This document shows, piece by piece, positions 1 to 10,690 of a DNA stretch of 64,000 nt. The position numbers and the translations under genes are program-made. The stretch spans positions 16,956,816-17,020,815 of the forward strand of contig OU015539.1 in the NCBI GenBank assembly GCA_907165065.1, read 5' to 3'. Every line of letters starts with the position of its first letter. The first letter of the stretch is position 1. The notes under the pieces were generated by a model that was given only the letters and a program-made list of their open reading frames with translations, ran no database searches and was not told the DNA's origin. The DNA comes from Caprimulgus europaeus. Its lineage: Eukaryota; Chordata; Aves; Caprimulgiformes; Caprimulgidae.

Positions 1-949
1 ACCCCATGCTATTTTAATTCACTACTAAATATAAAGTCAATAAATGGAGATATTGCCTTTCTTTCCTTTGGGCTGACTGACCATTCTAGAGAAAACAGAA
101 TACCAAGGTACTTTGTTTGTAGACAACTGATTCATTAAATATCTTTCTAGTATTTGTTTTTACACCAGGAACATGAAAAAAGGTTTATATTCCTTCTATT
201 ACTAGTTTCCCAAAAGGGTATTGTGACTTCAACCTTTGCATTCAGGTATTTAAGCATACCATATTCTAAGATTTGTGTAAGGTCTCATGGTTTTGTTTTT
301 GAAGTAATACTTTAAATTAGATATTAATCTTACTTTTCATCTCTATTTAGGCCAGGGAAGCTACATAGAAGATGATACTTTTTTTTCTTTTTTTAAAAAA
401 AAAGGTAAAGGTAGCACCTCACCATAAATGAGCATTGGAAAATAACAAGTCAGCAGCTGATGATGATCCATTCAGAGCACGCAATGACAAAGCAGTTCCT
501 CAATTAATATTACAGTATTAAAACACTATTATTGTTTGATAACAAATATATTAAGATGCCAATTTTAAACTCAGTCAGATGTTGGTAGTGAAGTAAGCAT
601 CCCACTCCTGGTTTTGTTTTTAACATTACCAGATGTCAAATAACACAATTCATATTTATATTCTGGAGTACTTAGTTTCTCATTGTTTAATAGCATTCTA
701 GCCTCAGCATCTTTTATTTGTGGTGGCATTTAATTTTGGTTGGTTGGTTGGTTTTTTTTCCCCTATGTGTAGAGGCATTTCAGAGAAGCGTCCAACCACG
801 CTGTGTCCTCAGAACAGGCAAGACAACTTTTACCATAAGGCTGCTCTGCAGGCACATTCTTCTTCATATGTCTAAGCTCCAGATTTCACTGCAGCTCTGT
901 TTTGTTGATTGACACATCCCTTTGATTCCCACCACCTGGGCCCTTGGCT
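1..949. other. Intergenic, no recognised feature
   Basis: AT-rich sequence with short T and A runs. I see no exon with paired splice sites, no recognisable repeat family and no RNA gene. Confidence 0.5.
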
Positions 950-1945
950 TGCTTACCCTCTCCTTAACTTCCTCAGCTGATTTTTGAGGAATCAATCCCT
1001 CCCCACATTGTTTCTAAGTTTAAATTTCTGCCTACCAAACCGGCAAGCTTGTTGGCAAAGATGTTTTTGCCCCATTCAGTCAGCTGGATCCCATCTCTCA
1101 CATGTAGCTGTGGACCTTCAAAGAAGGTCCCATGGTCATACAAACTGAAGCTCTGCTGCCAACACCAACTGTGCAACTAGTTGTTAAACCACAGGATCCA
1201 TCCTCAGACCCTTCCTCTCAGTGGCAGAATCAAAGACAACACCACCTCCATCCCCACACATTTGATCACTGTCCCAGTGCCCTTCTGTCACGCCTGATAC
1301 TTCCCAGATCACCCTGGCAGTATCTTTGGCACCTATGTGGAAGAGAAGTAGGGTGTAGTAGGTGGAGTGCGAGTGTGGTGGCTTCTCTACAATGTCCCAA
1401 ATTCAAGCACCCTTGCTACAAACCTCCCTAAATGACAAATTGGGTCAGCAGATGGAAACCTTTGACCCCTGCAGCAGGGAGTCTCCAAATATGATCACTT
1501 CCTTCTAGTGGTCCCAAGTGGCTCAGGGTCAGCCACTGGAGATACTCCATTTGATGGCACTCCCATCTCCTTCTCAGCTATGAGCACAGCAAACCTGTTC
1601 TTTAACTGCAAGTCATGAGCTGGAGCCTTCCTCCCGAAGTTAAAGTCACCAGCTTCCAGCCTTTGCCATGATGGGAGTTTCCATCTTCTGAATTCATAGA
1701 CATAGGCTCTTCCCATCTCTCTGCTAGAGTTGAAAGTTGAGGCTCATGAAGCTGCAGTGTCTCAGAGCAGTGCTAGTTCACCACTCTCAGATTCTGCACA
1801 GTTTGCTGGCCTCCTCCGGTAGCTCTGTCAGTTGGAGGCACAGCTCCTCAACAACTTCACAGCTCTTGGTGGGTGGAAGACTAAGTGCCCCAGCCCCAGG
1901 CACTCCGTGCTGCCTCAGACTTGAGAAGCTGCATCCTCATTCTGA
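950..1945 (-). mobile_element. LINE (CR1-type) ORF1 remnant with SGNH-esterase motifs
   Basis: Read on the minus strand, this is a decayed LINE first open reading frame. Around 1495-1716 a reading frame resembles the ORF1 spacer (LKNRFAVLIAE). Just downstream, near 1440-1500, another frame gives VIIFGDSLLQG, which is the block-I GDSL motif of SGNH hydrolases. A third piece at 973-1176 contains LYDHGTFFEGPQLHVRDGIQ and then a GLVGRNLNLE tail, matching the end of that domain. CR1- and L2-type LINEs commonly encode an esterase domain in ORF1. The pieces lie in different frames, so there are frameshifts, and the final catalytic D-x-x-H has become DGIQ (His lost). It is a fossil. The assignment to CR1 rather than another LINE is inference, and the outer limits are approximate. 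Confidence 0.6.
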
Positions 1946-2938
1946 AGCTCTGTCTGAGTTCAAGAGTCTAATAGTGAAAGGACAGCGAGTCCAAAACTTG
2001 AATTGGGATATAAAACAGGCCTTGATTCATTGCTATTAAGTTTTCTTTTAAAAATGCCAGACAAACATGGGAATATTAAGAAGACATTTGCTAAAATCAT
2101 AATGATAGATCACACTAAATAACTACATTCTTAAAAAATAGGAAAAGATAATTTTCACTGAAACTGTGTTTGTGCTTTTCTTAAAAATAATTAAAGCAAA
2201 ATGAAAAAAGAATTTGTTTTTTTTTTCTTCCCAGCTATTTGTTTCCTTTTATCCTTGGTTAATAATGATAAATTTAAATTAAATAAGGTAAATTCACTGC
2301 GGTCAAATTCAATGATTTGGTGATGAGATTTCTACAAATAACTTCCTCCCTCATGTACCAACAGGACTTTAAAAACATCCAAGCACCTATCAATAGGAAC
2401 AGCTGCGCTTCAACTACCAATAAAACACATAGTGAGTTCCTGCATCAGGAATGTACCAGTCATGTTTGTGTGGTTCTTACATCAACAAAGAGAATATATA
2501 AATATGCATAAATATATATTTACAAGTAGATAAATGTTGCTGTGCTACACCTATGTAAATCCACGGAATGACTCCTAAGAAGCAGTAGGGCTTGTCTTTG
2601 TACATCAGGTCCAGTTTTTTTCCTGTTATATGTAAAGCCAAAAGTGAAAACTTGAGAACCTTTTTTTCCTAAATAATTAATTTGTATGTGGATTGAAGAA
2701 GAATTTTTTGGCTTTCAAACTCAGAAATGCCCAAATCACTTTGCACAATTGCATATAAAATATGGGTAGTGCTGTTACTGTGCTGTCAAATGTGACAGCC
2801 ATTCTGTACTCAGCGATATTTCAAACACCATCCAAATGCAACCATACAAATGTCACCTCTGCCTATGGAACTTTATAAATGAAGCAATATTAATCAATTA
2901 AGGGACAGTGGAGTGCATGCAGAAGCAGCCAAGTCTAC
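1946..2938. other. Intergenic, no recognised feature
   Basis: AT-rich sequence with poly-T and poly-A stretches (for example 2216-2227). I can support nothing coding or repetitive here. Confidence 0.45.
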
Positions 2939-3043
2939 CCGAGGATTACAATAGCGAGTTCTGGGTGGGCAATCAAGTTTAAACTGCAGAACTGCCAAGG
3001 CACACGGATTCTCTGGACGATAAAACGGATTTCCGGTCCCACA
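2939..3043 (-). CDS. Possible isolated coding exon, unknown gene
   Basis: On the minus strand a pyrimidine tract ending in CAG (complement of 3044-3058) is followed by a 105-nt open segment of exactly 35 codons, then CGG|GTAGAC as a possible donor. The translation starts CGTGNPFYRPENP and later contains QFKLDCPPRTRYCNPR, with four cysteines. The 105 bp hold about six CpG dinucleotides in a CpG-poor neighbourhood, which fits either coding constraint or a recently arrived copy. The same frame stays open about 13 codons upstream and 20 downstream, so it could also be a fragment of a processed pseudogene. I do not recognise the protein family and found no partner exon nearby. Confidence 0.3.
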
Positions 3044-3049
3044 CTGAGG

Positions 3050-5221
3050 GAAAACAAGGATATTTTGCCTATAGCCAGACAAGAGAAAATGCTGCTATTA
3101 CACCACTTCTCTATTATATGCTATTATACCATTTACCAAATCTTTTTACTCCTGCTCACAGAAATATATGATTAGGTATGTGGGAGGTCATCTACATACT
3201 TCCACTCCAAATTTCTGAAGACAGCATATTTGTATGAATTATGATGACACAAAATGATACAGTTAGGCTGCTTGGAAAGGGAAAGTCCTGCCCAAGCCCT
3301 TGAAGCAGAAATGAAGACCCCCAAACACATGAGCTAATGTGGTTCTCTGAAGGGTCACTAAGTAGCATTTTAATTACCTATTTATCTTGTACCAAATAGA
3401 CCAGAAGAGTGAAAATATATCTTGCCCCTCTACATTGTAGTTTATGTACTTGCTATGCTTAATGAAAGGCTTTTTTTATTTCTCCATGTTACTCCTTGTT
3501 TGGCATATCAGACCCCCTATTCCTGCAACTTTAGGGGTCTCCTTTCACAGAGAGGAAGCACAGTATTACATACTCTTCAGGGGGGATGCTCTTCAGAGGC
3601 AGCAGTGCACACCAAATTAGTTTCTTTCCATCCTAGCCCTGGCTACTGTACAGGTTTATAAATTGTGCAGTGCACTAATAACATCCACTTTTTGTTATAA
3701 ATTAACCCCAAAGAAACACAATAATAGGCTGCCATTCATAAATGTTGTTTTTCAGAATGGCTGACATCCTCCCTATCTTTAAACGGGCCCAATCTCAAAA
3801 TGGTCAGGATTTCCTCAAAGTTGTTACCACATATGACAGTGTGGGAATTATTTTTGAGCAGCATAAAGTTGTTCTCCGGAGAAATGGCTGCAGCTCTGTG
3901 GTGCCTACTCAGCCTACACAAAGGGCTGTACAGCAGAGACAATGCAAAGCTATGTGGAGTAGGTGACAGAAGCAGAGCACTGGAAGATGTTTGCTCCATC
4001 AGGGTTTGCTTTTGACATTGATAAAGCAGCCAGTCACCTGGAGTGACAGTTTTTAAAGGTGACTAAAACAACTATAGACCCATACCTAGCTTTCTATAGC
4101 ACAGTCTGGTGCAGAGGAAGCAATTTGTGCTAGCAAATGGCTGTTAGGATTACCCTGAAAGACAGAGGTCCTGTCATAAGCTCTTGGCAGTAGAATATTC
4201 AGTAAAACCTGATCCGGTTCCAGTGCTATCTTTTCCTCTCCTAGTATATTCACCTTTGAATTGGCACAAATAAGTTTCTTCCTGCCTGGCAGAACAGTGT
4301 TAACCATCCCCTGCTTAGGAAGTATAAAGGAACAGTGCTGGAGGTAGTGGGAGTTAATAATGGCGGTGGGGAATAGAAGGGATTGATGATAACTCCCCAC
4401 CCTAAAGTAGGAGTCACTTTGCTGTGCGACTCTCGGGAAGGCAGAGAAACCAGATCTTGCAAATTAGTCATACCATTTTATCCCTTGCAGGAAAAGCTTA
4501 CCTTAAAACAGAAATAGGCTCTGCATCCCATGATTTCAGAGATTGGAATCCAGTCTAAGCTCTGAAGGAGCCCTCTAAACCTGAGCCTTCTACAGAATGC
4601 TGTTTGCCTTCTCTCACTGCATTGAAAATTTCTCTGCCTTGGACTAGAGACATCAACTTTTTTCCTAATTGCTAGCCTCCCAGTGATTCCAGTCCTTCTG
4701 CCTGGCATTTGGGCAGAGCACTTGTACAACAGGCAGCAGCAGAGAGCATCTAATATTTTTGCATGGTCCAGAACTAAGGGAGGCCTTGGCACAGGAAAGG
4801 GATGAGGAGAGGAGAGAGCTGCAGGAGAATTGCTGGGATCTTGGCCAGAAGTCATGTCCTCAGACAGCAGGAAGGAAAGATCACCAGAATAAAAAGCAAT
4901 TAGTTTTAGCTATTTGAACAACTAATGGTTACTAACTAATAGTAATGATTCTCTTTAATGAAATACTTCTGTTACACTTAGTGAAGAATACAGAGACAAT
5001 TGACAGGAGGCCTGCAAAGAGATCAGAGCAACTGAATATAATTCCTGAAAAGTTTTGAATGCTGGAGGTGCTCGTATTTTAAGGAATCAAAACACTCCAT
5101 TAAGCCACAGAAAGAGATTTTTAGCGGTTAGGCTTTTTCAGCAGCAAACTGAAGGCTAGCAGCATTTGTTTGAAAGTAACTGTTTCCAACTAATTGGAAA
5201 CTTGATATACACGGTGAGATC
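3050..5221. other. Intergenic, no recognised feature
   Basis: Unique-looking sequence. The open frames between 3.4 and 4.9 kb on either strand have no recognisable motifs, no paired splice sites that I could support, and overlap one another on opposite strands, so I treat them as chance. Confidence 0.4.
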
Positions 5222-6616
5222 TTGGTACTTTTTCTAAAGGAAGCTCTCGGGAAACTGGTCAGCCTCACCTCAATACCTGGGAAGGTGATACAGCAACTAA
5301 TCCTGGAAGCCATTTCCAGGCAGATGGAGAACAAGGAAGTCATCAGGAGCAGTCAGCATAGATTCATCAGCAGGAAGTCACACTTGACTAACCTGGTAAC
5401 CATCTACAATTAAATCACTTGCTTGATAGATGAAGGGTGAGCAGTGGATATTGTTTACCTAGACTTCAGTAAGGCTTTTGACACTATCTCCCATAAGATC
5501 CTCATAGACAAGTAGATGAAGCTGGAACAAAATCTAGTTGGAGGTCAGTAACTAGCAGTGTACCCCATGGATCAGTAGTGGGTCCAGTCCTGTTTAACAT
5601 CTTCACTAATGATCTGGATGATGGGGCAGATGACACAAAACTGGAAAGAATGGCTGATATGCCAGAGGGTTGTGTTGTCATCCAGAGGGACGTGGTCAGG
5701 CTGGAGAAGTGGGCTGACAGGAACCTCACACAATTCATCAAGGGGTAGTGCAAAGTCCTGGACCTGGGGAGCAACATCCCCAGGCACCAGTAGATGGTGA
5801 GGACCACCCAGCTGGAAAGGAGCTCTGTAAAAGACCTGGGGCTCCTAGTGGACACCAAGCTCCACCAAGGATCAAGGCCAGGTTGGATGAGGCTTTGACC
5901 AACCTGGTCTAGTGGAAGGTGCCCTTGCCCTTGCAGGGGGGTTGGAACTGGATGATCTTTTAAGGTCCCTTCCAGGCCAAACCACTCCATGATTCTATGA
6001 TACAAAAAAGCTGACCATGAGCCAGCAATGCACCATTACAGCAAAGAACGCTACCGATATCCTGGGCTGCCTTAGGAGGACTATTACCAGCAGGTCAAGG
6101 GAGGTGATTGTTATCCTCTATTCAGCACTGGTGAGGCCACACCTGGAGTGCTGTGTCCAAGTCTGGAGTCCCCAGTACAAGAGAGCCCTTGGCATATTGG
6201 AGAGAGTCCAACAACGAGCCATGAAGATAATTAAGGGACTGGAGCATCTCACGTATGAGGAAGGGGTGAGAAAGCTGGGACTGTTTAGCTGAGAGGAGAG
6301 CTTACCAATGTATGCAGATAACTGAAGGGAGGGTGCTAAGATCGGAGTCAGGCTCTTCTCAGTGGTGCCCAGCGACCGGACAAGAGGCAACAGCCACAAC
6401 CTGAAGAACAGGAGGGTCAATCTAAATATAAAAACCCTCTTTTTTACCATGATGATGAGTAAGCACTGGAACAGGTTGCCCAGAGAAGTGGTAGACTCTC
6501 CATCTTTAGACATATTCAGAAGCCATCTGGACATGGTCCTGGGCAACCAGCTCTAGGCAGCCCTGCCTGAGAAGAGTGATTGGACCCCTTCCAAACTTAA
6601 TGATTCTGTGATTCTT
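5222..6616 (+). mobile_element. CR1 LINE, 3' part (reverse transcriptase end and 3' tail)
   Basis: A plus-strand CR1 copy starting inside the reverse transcriptase. The early part reads VSLTSIPGKVIQQLILEAIS and, after stops, VYLDFSKAFDT, the conserved LDFxKAFDTV block. Internal sequence is deleted. From 6017 the ORF2 C-terminal end is clear (SALVRPHLECCVQVWSPQYK, then ERVQQRAMKIIKGLEHL), and the 3' tail ends with the octamer-like GATTCTGTGATTCTTA at about 6601-6616. Multiple stops and frameshifts show it is inactive. A second CR1 end is nested at about 5870-6004. Confidence 0.9.
5870..6004 (+). mobile_element. CR1 3' end nested inside the older CR1
   Basis: A short, 5'-truncated CR1 3' end, from about AGGTTGGATGAGGCTTTGAC to GATTCTATGATA, interrupts the host CR1 between the codons for LGLLVDTKL and KLTMSQQC. 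The short motif AAGCT occurs on both sides (5859-5863 and 6008-6012), which would fit a small target duplication. Both copies have the same orientation. The left boundary is approximate. Confidence 0.75.
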
Positions 6617-8775
6617 AGATGGTTTTATTCACCTTCTAGCATTGCTTTTATAGCCTTTGTAATAGGAAGGAAATAAAAAGTGAAAAAAAAAAAGAAACAA
6701 AAAGAAATAAGAGACGTGCTGAACCAAAATTCAGAAAAAAAAATTGAAGATACAGTGTTTATGATTATTCACTAAGACCTATATGGGTAGAACTCTTTAA
6801 AGAAAACAGAAGACCATTCTCATAATTCTCATAGCAAAAAGAAAGTGATTTTTTTTTTAATCCCACTCATAGAGAATGGACCCTGAATCTAAACTTTCTG
6901 TTGTGCTGTGGAAGAAAAAACAGTTTTCCTCTTCACAAATCTCATAATTACTAGATTATGCCTGGTAATTAATAATATATATAATAGCATTCTTTTTTCC
7001 CCACTTATTTTTAAATGGAGGTGGAGAACATGCCTGAGCCCAAATGAACTTTCAGGACCTATTAAAAATGCCAAAACCCAAACTCCTTTTAATTAGTTAT
7101 CAACACTTTACGCTGAAAGTAAAGCTCTCCTATAAGTTCAGCAATTGCCCCAAAGAAACCAGAAGATGTCAAGCAGCCACTTTCTCCACTTCTGCTCTGC
7201 TTCAGAGGATTCCATTTGGTCCTTTGAACAAAACCTACACAAATATCCTGGAAATTTCTTTAGGTACCATAGGGACAAGATGAGATAAATTTGGCTGTTA
7301 GACCAGCAGTGTAAAAAAACCTGTATGGAACTTGCAAAGATATCACAATCTGGTATTAACATCATCATCACTGAATGCAAATACTAATGACTCACCGACT
7401 GCTACCGATCTGTAAACACACTCTATCTATTGATTACGTAGTTAAAGTCCTGGAAACTCAGCTAAGAGTAAACATTTTAAATTTTATTGTATTCCTTGAT
7501 ATAAATGTGATGCTGGAGATTATTAACCTGCTTAGAATCCTGGATTCTAGAGATAGCAAAGTGCCTGTTGACCCTCTAAGATTTAAAACAATAATACTTG
7601 CAGCCAACAAAAAAAACCCCAAAACCACCAAAAAACCCCAACACCCAAACCCCATAAACTTATTACTGATCTACAAATTGAAAATCATCTTCCAAAAAGT
7701 TATTATTATTTAATTTCCTGCTCTTGGCCTAGAACATACAGACTGAGCTTCTCTTCTTGGTGTGCTAGATTTCAATTACATCAAAAAGATGCTGCTTTTT
7801 GACACATCCCTGTTAACTGGATTTAAAAGCAGAGCATATATAGTTTTGAATAAATTACAGCAAAGAATTAAAGGAAAATGACAAAAGTTTGAACAATCTA
7901 AATCAATTCCATAGCTGAATTCAATTTGATACACTCTATCTACATAAATGACCTTTGTGTTTCATTATTTTTCGATTATTGTGATGTACTTCAACAGAGC
8001 ATTTCAAAATTGCATGCTACAAATAAAAAAGATTTAGGTTCAAATTAAACTGCAGAATCAGGGCTGGGGGAGGTTTTCACTCACATGCAAGTATGTTGTG
8101 TCCTTCAAAGTATGGAAAGCTGTAAAGACAACACAATCTTTGATAGCTGTTATAATTTGTTCTATACCAGCAGGTACCCAATGTTTACCAATTATGTTTT
8201 TTTGAGACATCTCAATATTCTCCTTATTCACAACAGATTTTTAAATCACAACAGTAAAATCTGATGTTAAAAATCAGGTTGTAGAGGAGAACAAACGGAA
8301 TGTCACAGGCAGGGGCAACACACACAACACTGAGACAGAAGAGACCCAGGCCTAAACCAAACTGTATTGGGTTCACACAGGCCAGCATCACTAACAGACA
8401 TTTATTCTTTGGTATAAAAACACTTCGGTATTGCCCAATGCTTACAAGTCATTCCCACTTTGCTGCATGTGATAACCAGCCAGCCAGGGTGCACTCAGTC
8501 CCACCACACACTCCTTGAACCACTTACAGCAAGTGTCCCTTCTGTGTGACGGCTTCAGGGAGGCTGACAGACCGACCACAGGCATTACAGGTGGTGATTC
8601 ACAGGGTGAATCGCTGAGATGGAAAGAGGGGTGCAGCAGAGGCTGTGGCTGCAGGGAGGTTTCAGAACATGGCTTCCTCGGCCTGCTGACAGGGGAGAGC
8701 CCTGCTCGCCCTTCAGCCGTCAGGAACCTCCTCCAGTGACTGCTGAAGGAAAATCAGGCTTAGGCAGCAACTTGT
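6617..8775. other. Intergenic, no recognised gene
   Basis: AT-rich sequence with poly-A tracts (6683-6695, 6737-6747), and an A/C-rich low-complexity patch at about 7608-7655. The moderately GC-richer part at 8300-8740 has open frames but no motif or splice structure I can support. Confidence 0.4.
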
Positions 8776-9800
8776 CTTCTGACAAAACATAAATCCTCCT
8801 GATGTGCAGGAGGTAGATTTTAACACTAACAGTACCTCAGCTCATTTCCTCACCAAACTCCCCATCCAGGCTTGCTCTGGTATTTGACGTGTCACAAAAC
8901 ACCCTGGCAGCTCATCTCTCCACTCAGTTTTTTTTCAAAGTACAAGGGACAGCACACATTTTGTCTCCTTAACTGCAATTTAGTGAGTATTTTATAGTAT
9001 TTTGCCTTAAAAGAGAGAAGCTGAGTGGTAGAGGAGCAACCTGCCTCCGTTCCCCTCATGGCAGCTGCCTCCAGCAAAAGACACAGCCTCAGGGAGAGGC
9101 AGGACTGTCCCTGGGAGTGTTAATGAGCATTGATCTTCTGACAAAACATAAAGCAGCAGGTAGATTTTAACACTCAGCTCAGTTCCTCATGAAATTCCCC
9201 ATCCAAGCTTGCTCTGGTATTTGACATGTCACCAAACCCTAGGTCAGCTCATCTCTCCGCTCAGGTTTTTCCAAAGTACAAGGGACAGGACACATTTTGT
9301 CTCCTTACCCACAATTTAGTGAGTATTTTAGTATTTTGCCTTAAAATAAGGCAGCTGAGTGAGAGAGGAGAAAACCAGCTCCTTTCCCCTCATGGCAGCT
9401 GCCTCTGGCATAAAACGCAGCGCCAGGGAGAGGCAGGGCTGTCCCTGAGAGTGTTGACCTTCTGACAAAACATAAATCCTCCTGATGCACAGGAGCAGGA
9501 TAGATTTTAACACTAACAGTACCTCAGCTCATTTCTTCACAAAATTCCCCATGCAGGCTTACTCTGGTATTTGACGTGACACCAAACCCCGGGTCAGCTC
9601 ATCTCTCCACTTAGGTTTTCCTAAAGTACATGGGACAGCACACATTTTGTGTCCTTACCCCTAATTTAGTGAGTATTTTATAGTATTTTGCCTTAAAAGA
9701 GCGCAGCTGAGTGGCAGAGGAGCAGCCCTCCCGCTCTCCCCTCACAGCAGCCACCCCCGGCGCGCGGCACAGCCTGAGGGAGAGGCGGGAACGCGCCCCC
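8776..9800 (+). repeat. Three tandem copies of a 325-360-bp repeat
   Basis: Three successive copies begin with CTTCTGACAAAACATAAA at 8776, 9135 and 9459. Each continues through TTTGCTCTGGTATTTGAC-like sequence, AAAGTACAAGGGACAG-like sequence and TTTAGTGAGTATTTTA, and ends in a GC-richer part resembling CAGCCTCAGGGAGAGGC. Spacing is 359 and then 324 bp, so copy 2 is shorter. The third copy runs into the CpG island, with its end at about 9790-9805. No copy has a convincing coding frame. The repeat family is not recognised. Confidence 0.85.
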
Positions 9801-9990
9801 CTTGGAGCGTCTGGGCACGCGCAGAGGAGGAGAGGGGGTGACGGCGCGGCGGGAGCAGCGCGTGCGGGCGGGCTGCGTTGGCGGCGCTGGGCGGGAAGCG
9901 GCCGGCGCGTGCCGCGCTGTGAGGACAGGTGAGGGGGGCGCGCGCGCGCGTGTCCTCCCTCAGGACCCGCCGGCCATGGGGGCTTGCTGA
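9720..9990. promoter_or_regulatory. CpG island, probable promoter
   Basis: A sharp rise in GC and CpG content between about 9750 and 9980 in an otherwise AT-rich region, including a GCGCGCGCGCG run at about 9938-9950. A good splice-donor match, GACAG|GTGAGG, sits at 9929 on the plus strand and could end a non-coding first exon. Which gene it serves is unknown. Candidates are a minus-strand gene to the left, a non-coding RNA, or a distal first exon for MUC6 13.7 kb downstream. The open frames across the island are compositional. Confidence 0.6.
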
Positions 9991-10189
9991 GGGGAAGGCG
10001 TGTTGACAGGCTGTGCTGTCAGGATGCTGTGAGTGGAGAGGTGTGTTTGTGTTTACAGTCTTCTCCCATTTTTTTTTTTTTTTAATCAAAAGCACTCAGA
10101 GCCTTATTGTTTAAAACAATAGTTTTTCTAGCCTGTTTTTCAGGAAAACTCAGTTTTATGGAGAAGGCTGCTGTAAGGTCTCCACGTAG

Positions 10190-10690
10190 TGTGTTACCTG
10201 AAATAAAGGCTTGAAACTCTAATAGTTTAGAGAGGAGATACTGTCTTATTCAGTGCTGGGTGCTAGGGGTGTATCACCACAAATCTAGCACCCTGAGTTG
10301 GCACATCTTCACACATTTATACATCCTTGATGGGCTTGTTCCACCCACTCCACATATGCATTGCTATTCTACTTTGTGATTAGCTTAAACTTCTCTCACT
10401 TACCTTTTAAGAGCACAGGGCACAAAAAATTCCCAGCCTGTGCTCTAATACCGGGGGGTGTGAGTCTATTCTGTCTCTAATTGGGTCTGTGGTCACCATC
10501 TCCCCCGGCCACATTTTCCTTTCCCCCAGTTTCTGCAGATTCTTGCTGTCTTCATCCTTCTCAGGCAATTATCCAGCTTTTGGTGCCTTGTGGGGCAGGA
10601 TGTTCTCCTTTTATCAGTCTTCTAGCTCCTTTCCAAGGGCCTAGTTATGAGTAAGGCCTGCAGAGTTTATACGATGTGAGAGGACTTGCA
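10190..10690 (-). mobile_element. LTR-like avian ERV fragment
   Basis: The segment containing TTATTCAGTGCTGGGTGCTA, CCACCCACTCCACATATGC and GGTGTGAGTCTATTCTGTCT resembles a repeat I recall from many bird genomes, apparently an ERV LTR read in reverse. Ends are not clear and no flanking duplication was found. This rests on memory of the family rather than on a visible full LTR structure. Confidence 0.45.

Noticed and set aside
3736-4855. Several overlapping open frames of 70-125 codons on both strands
   Set aside because: No recognisable domains, no paired splice sites, and mutually antisense overlap.
8776-9800. CRISPR-like array
   Set aside because: Units are 325-360 bp with no spacers, in a vertebrate genome; they are plain tandem repeats.
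9711-10095. Open frames on both strands through the GC-rich block
   Set aside because: Produced by the CpG-island composition; no motif or splice-consistent continuation.
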